The notes beneath the pieces are model-generated. The model was not told the DNA's origin, did not search any database, and saw nothing but the letters and a program-made list of their open reading frames with translations. This document shows, piece after piece, positions 54,358 to 57,597 of a stretch of DNA of 57,597 nt. The stretch lies in contig JACZKS010000171.1 of NCBI GenBank assembly GCA_014859895.1, forward strand, positions 1 to 57,597, in the 5' to 3' direction. The stretch comes from Rhodospirillales bacterium. Its GTDB lineage: Bacteria > Pseudomonadota > Alphaproteobacteria > Rhodospirillales > Shumkoniaceae. The position numbers and the translations under genes were made by a program. How positions within the stretch are numbered: position 1 is the first letter of the stretch; every line of letters begins with the position of its first letter.

Positions 54358-55296
54358 GTGCTCGTGGAATTCCACATTAATAGAAGGGTCATCCTTAACC
54401 CGCAGTCCGAGTATGGGAATCTGTACAGGTGGTCTCTCGAAGAATTCGATGCCGATAGAAAAAAGGCTGGACGCGGTCAAATACCTTGGCATTGGACCGT
54501 CTATTTCACGGTAGATGAGCTTGCGCTGAATGACAGGCTCGAACTCAAGGCCGATTATCAAACAGATTCCTGTGATGAAAAGACGGGAGTGTCGGAGGAG
54601 CAATACCTCACGGCAAAGCTACGTCATGACGACTGGCGCGGTAAGACCTCCTTCTCAATGTTCGGAACTGATCGAACGATTTCGTCCTTCACGCTTCGAA
54701 TCGGGAAGCTCAAAGATGGAGAGGAGCAGGAGTGGTGCGCCGCGTGGGGCAGTGTTAGCTACACGTCCGAGATTGATTTCCGCAATGAAACTACCGAAGA
54801 TTGCATCGACTTCTTTCTTCACGTGCGCCCCGAGACATTTGCACGGTATGCTGAGAAGATTGCCACTTCGGCGGTCGACGAAGTTACCTTTCGCGTGGGC
54901 AGCGTCGCAGGCTTCTACTCTGATTGGTCGCCGTCAATCACAACTGACAGCATCAAGGTGCTAACCCAAGGCGAGGAGCACAAGATCGAGATACCGAGCA
55001 ACTGCGACATTGATCCTCCTCGGCTTGGGAAGGTGATGGAAGCTGACCTCCTCTTTCGCCGCCTCCGCAAATTCAAGAAGCCGACGCCAGAAACCTTCGA
55101 GGAAGCGGGAGATTGGATTGGTAGCGATGAGACTCCCGAGGAACTGCGCGACGGCGATGGGCAGGCTCAGCGAAATCAGCGATTAGCAGTTGCCGAAACC
55201 CGAGTGGTCAATCTTTTGTCCTCTGTTCGGACTGCGGCATGGGCTATTGCTGGCTTATTGCTTTCGATCCTGATTGCCAGCATCAAGAGCCATTAG
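54358..55296 (+). CDS. Hypothetical protein with C-terminal membrane anchor
   Basis: 312 residues, not recognised. The N-terminal 250 residues look soluble and beta-rich (EFHINRRVILNPQSEYGN, WHWTVYFTVDEL, FTLRIGKLKDGEEQEW, EVTFRVGSVAGFYSDWSP). A linker with charged residues leads to a single C-terminal helix AAWAIAGLLLSILIA, so the bulk probably faces the cytoplasm as a tail-anchored protein. GTG starts at 54358 and 54364 are both possible after GGGGGG. Lower GC than the chromosome core and flanked by repeats, which suggests acquisition. Confidence 0.65.
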   Translation: MLVEFHINRRVILNPQSEYGNLYRWSLEEFDADRKKAGRGQIPWHWTVYFTVDELALNDRLELKADYQTDSCDEKTGVSEEQYLTAKLRHDDWRGKTSFSMFGTDRTISSFTLRIGKLKDGEEQEWCAAWGSVSYTSEIDFRNETTEDCIDFFLHVRPETFARYAEKIATSAVDEVTFRVGSVAGFYSDWSPSITTDSIKVLTQGEEHKIEIPSNCDIDPPRLGKVMEADLLFRRLRKFKKPTPETFEEAGDWIGSDETPEELRDGDGQAQRNQRLAVAETRVVNLLSSVRTAAWAIAGLLLSILIASIKSH

Positions 55297-55396
55297 TCAT
55301 CATATCGGGACCGTCCGTTCCTGGTACATCTGAGAAGAAGGTCTCTTGCTCAGCGATCCGCTATTGGAAAACACGCTGATCTGCGGACCGACCGGC

Positions 55397-55520
55397 ATGG
55401 GCGCGAAGCAGCTGCGATGGGCCGATTCCGGAAAGTCTCCTGTCCGACGCGGAGTTGGAGTAAGCAGACACTGCTGACGGGCGCAGCTTCGGCAGGATTT
55501 GACCCGAGGCGGAAGTTCCA
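55397..55520. repeat. Degenerate intergenic repeat, copy 2
   Basis: Direct-orientation relative of 54171-54292, located 100 bases after the 54358-55296 gene, so that gene is bracketed by the pair. GGGCCGATTCCGGAA (55419-55433) is the best-conserved stretch. Confidence 0.6.
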
Positions 55521-55529
55521 ATTACGGAA

Positions 55530-56363
55530 TCAGTAGCGATTCTTAAGCAATTCTGTGACCTTGAAACGTCTCATGTACGGTTCTCTCATAACCTCGTTCA
55601 TCAGGCTCCAGTAGCAATCTTTCCCAAAGGCGGTCACAACGCCATCCGGGTAAGTGTAGTGGTACTTCGGCGGATTGCCGCCATCCATGACGATGCTGCG
55701 CGAGAACTCGGGCTGAAGATACGTGTAGATACCCCAGCGAAGATTGTTCAGAAACTCGGCGATCGTGCTGCTGTGGTAATAGAACATGTCCCCGTGCAGC
55801 CATTCGTTTAGATCAGAGAGAACGAGCAGCGCCTGATCAAGCGTGACTTCGATCTTGTTCCGGGCCAGTATCTTCTGGACATCCCCTGCAATCCCAACCG
55901 CTCTCAAGAAATTATGGCGGCAGATGTTCCCACCAACCTTGACCAGTTCAATACGGCTGAGTTCGAGCGTCATCTTGGTTTCGATTGAGGGCAGCCACAC
56001 ATCTTCTCGGCTAAAACGTGTATTGAGCCAATCTCGGAACTCCTGAGTCGATGCCGCGAGAGCATCGACCGAGCGACCGACATTAAAATGCGGATTTTCG
56101 GTGATCGCCGCCAAGCGGGAAAGATAGGTCTCGGCTTCAATAAAACCCGCCTTGTCGGTCTTAGATAGAAGGTCGACTAGTACGAGGTTGAAGAACTTCG
56201 CATGTGTCATTGAATGGAAACGGACCTCGGTCGGGTCCTGGTCATTCAGCGTCAGAACTTCCAAATTGATGATCGAGTCAACCAACTCCTTGATCGCCTT
56301 GAGGACGACGACCTCTTTTTCAATATCAGTTAGCGTCACAGCATTGAGTTTTTTTTCGGCCAT
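55530..56363 (-). CDS. Hypothetical protein, 277 residues, mostly helical
   Basis: Not recognised. It is predicted largely alpha-helical from composition (LTDIEKEVVVLKAIKELVDS, HAKFFNLVLVDLLSKTDKAG). The short polar motif GGNICRHNFLRAVG (about residues 142-155) and HGDMFYYHSST could be catalytic or binding sites. No signal peptide or membrane helix. A strong GGAGGG ribosome-binding site precedes the ATG. Low GC and no housekeeping neighbours suggest an accessory gene. Confidence 0.65.
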   Translation of the reverse strand: MAEKKLNAVTLTDIEKEVVVLKAIKELVDSIINLEVLTLNDQDPTEVRFHSMTHAKFFNLVLVDLLSKTDKAGFIEAETYLSRLAAITENPHFNVGRSVDALAASTQEFRDWLNTRFSREDVWLPSIETKMTLELSRIELVKVGGNICRHNFLRAVGIAGDVQKILARNKIEVTLDQALLVLSDLNEWLHGDMFYYHSSTIAEFLNNLRWGIYTYLQPEFSRSIVMDGGNPPKYHYTYPDGVVTAFGKDCYWSLMNEVMREPYMRRFKVTELLKNRY

Positions 56364-56586
56364 TTTTCCCTCCGTTTGACAAAGGCCGTACTCATCCTGC
56401 GGCGTTCTACATCGCAGGCATCCTTCGTCGGAAAAACTACGTAGCCCATCTGCTCGCGATCATAATTCGGACCACTCATACCGTGTCGTCAAACGGGCGA
56501 GTTTAGCCCGAAGCGGCCATATTTTCAGGAGAACCAATCGAGGAGTATTGTACAGCTCTAGCAAATAGGGTCTCAAAGCCACCAGA

Positions 56587-57471
56587 ATGACAAATCAGGT
56601 ATCTGCAAAACACCATTTCGTTCCCAAGCTCCTTCTTCGGCCTTGGTTGGTAAAGAAGTCTACTGGCGGCGATGTACTTCGCGGCTACTGGTGGAATCCT
56701 CGCTCCAACGCCCTTGTATGCAAAATCCGCGGGCTCGATAGCTTCTGTTTTCAGCTAGACCTGCTGACCCTGAATGAGCACGTCCTCGGTCGTGACGCCG
56801 TTGAACGAATCTTCTTCGGAGACATCGACACCCAAGGGGCTTTGGCGCGCGATATAATTTTAGATTCTGGCCCTGCTGCACTCACAATTGATCAAAGAAG
56901 TGACTTCGCCCGCTTGCTCCTGTCCCTCGAAGCCAGACGACCAGCAAACGTCAAGAGGTTGCGAACCGAAGGGACGGCTACCTTTCGCAACGGTCTTAAT
57001 AACGATCCCGAAATTCTGCGTGAATTTGAGAAGCACGGGATCAATATGCCCCCCTCGGATTTTGTCGAACAAGAGCTTGGCCGTGACCTCGAAGATAGCG
57101 CCCTGACCATTGTCCAAAGTCTCGTAGACAATCCTATCGTGGGCGGTCGACTGATAAATGCGTGCTGGCATGTCCGAAAGCTAAACCGTCTATCTGGTTC
57201 AATTGTACTTTCAGATCGTCCATTAATCCGCGTTCATGGCTACGACCAGCCCGGGGCAACTTGGCTACTTCCTTTGTCTCCCGATTGCGCTTTCATTGCT
57301 TGCAACGACAAATCCAACCTTGCCAGGTTGATGAGGCTATCGGATGAACGCTTCGTAAAGGAGATCAATAGAACCAGCGTCGGTCAGGCGGAGCGGTTCG
57401 TCTTTTGCATCGACCGATCACACGAAAAATGGATCGGTAGACATCTTCGAGGAGGGAGCCTAAGCGAGTGA
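56587..57471 (+). CDS. DUF4238 domain protein
   Basis: 294 residues. KHHFVPKLLLRPWL at residues 8-21 is the characteristic DUF4238 opening. SDFARLLLSLEARRPANVK and the later SGSIVLSDRPLI belong to the same family. Biochemical function is unknown; such genes are scattered in accessory regions. Divergent from the 55530-56363 gene across 223 bases in which no clear promoter was identified. Confidence 0.75.
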   Translation: MTNQVSAKHHFVPKLLLRPWLVKKSTGGDVLRGYWWNPRSNALVCKIRGLDSFCFQLDLLTLNEHVLGRDAVERIFFGDIDTQGALARDIILDSGPAALTIDQRSDFARLLLSLEARRPANVKRLRTEGTATFRNGLNNDPEILREFEKHGINMPPSDFVEQELGRDLEDSALTIVQSLVDNPIVGGRLINACWHVRKLNRLSGSIVLSDRPLIRVHGYDQPGATWLLPLSPDCAFIACNDKSNLARLMRLSDERFVKEINRTSVGQAERFVFCIDRSHEKWIGRHLRGGSLSE

Positions 57472-57514
57472 ACCGCAAGTCTGCTAGTGGCACATCAGAG
57501 ACGATGCAGTGAAT

Positions 57515-57562
57515 CTGGGGAAGGTCCGCTGTCCGGATTCGACGCAAAGCTGTGGAACAGCG
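57515..57562. repeat. Possible degenerate intergenic repeat, copy 3
   Basis: GGGGAAGGTCCGCTGTCCG and GACGCAAAGCTG resemble parts of the copies at 54171 and 55397. It follows the DUF4238 gene as the others follow or precede their genes. The match is short. Confidence 0.3.
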
Positions 57563-57597
57563 ATGATGGGCGCTAAGCGGCCACACCACCCCCTCCC

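Noticed and set aside
54171-55520. Integron attC sites around the 54358 gene
   Set aside because: The repeats bracket a gene, but I could not find paired RYYYAAC/GTTRRRY core sites and there is no integrase gene in the window.
57365-57589. A 74-codon minus-strand frame at the right edge
   Set aside because: It overlaps the 3' end of the DUF4238 gene in antisense and has no ribosome-binding site or recognisable sequence.

Overview
The window is a GC-rich bacterial chromosome segment. Gene families and gene order (lptF-lptG-lptD-surA-pdxA-rsmA; gmk-yicC; mltG-fabF-acpP-fabG-fabD; rpsF-rpsR-DUF2232-rplI; dnaB-alr; radA-cvpA-purF) point to an alphaproteobacterium of Rhodospirillales type. That placement is inferred from synteny and protein families, not from a search. 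No rRNA, tRNA, CRISPR array or intact transposase gene was seen.

Layout. (1) 1-2.8 kb: the 5' end of an unknown minus-strand gene, a Sua5-type tRNA t6A synthase and an FAD-linked (S)/(R)-2-hydroxyacid dehydrogenase. (2) 3.2-10.9 kb: a tightly packed plus-strand operon for LPS export and outer-membrane biogenesis that continues into PLP synthesis and rRNA methylation. (3) 10.9-20.5 kb: an accessory block between rsmA and gmk. It holds 5-oxoprolinase genes (pxpCB divergent from pxpA) and a minus-strand catabolic operon (LysR, sugar-type ABC transporter without an ATPase, Cys-type sulfatase, aldose-epimerase-like protein). The block is bounded by palindromic repeats. (4) 20.6-29.1 kb: minus-strand housekeeping genes (gmk, yicC, an orphan histidine kinase, mltG, fatty-acid synthesis). 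(5) 29.4-31.8 kb: the S6/S18/L9 ribosomal operon. (6) 31.9-33.7 kb: a TPR protein and an unknown gene, bracketed by two copies of the rplI 3' end plus terminator. (7) 34-43.9 kb: cfa, dnaB, alr, an MlaE/MlaF lipid transporter pair, radA, cvpA, purF and an SDR. (8) 43.9-51.8 kb: a LacI-controlled TRAP transporter and dehydrogenase cluster, probably for dihydroxypropanesulfonate (DHPS) catabolism. It is bracketed by two 118-bp copies (94% identical) of the 3' end of the preceding SDR gene. (9) 51.8-57.6 kb: a repeat-rich, increasingly AT-rich accessory region with an antitoxin relic, an MFS transporter inside a long direct repeat, a DksA/TraR zinc-finger protein, two unrecognised genes and a DUF4238 gene separated by a degenerate repeat family.

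The most notable pattern is modular: at least two accessory blocks (6 and 8) sit directly behind a core gene whose 3' end is present again at the far side of the block. In addition, a 26-bp palindrome at 10.9 kb supplies the same C-terminal peptide and the stop codons to two unrelated convergent genes. A second member of that palindrome family lies in front of fabD.
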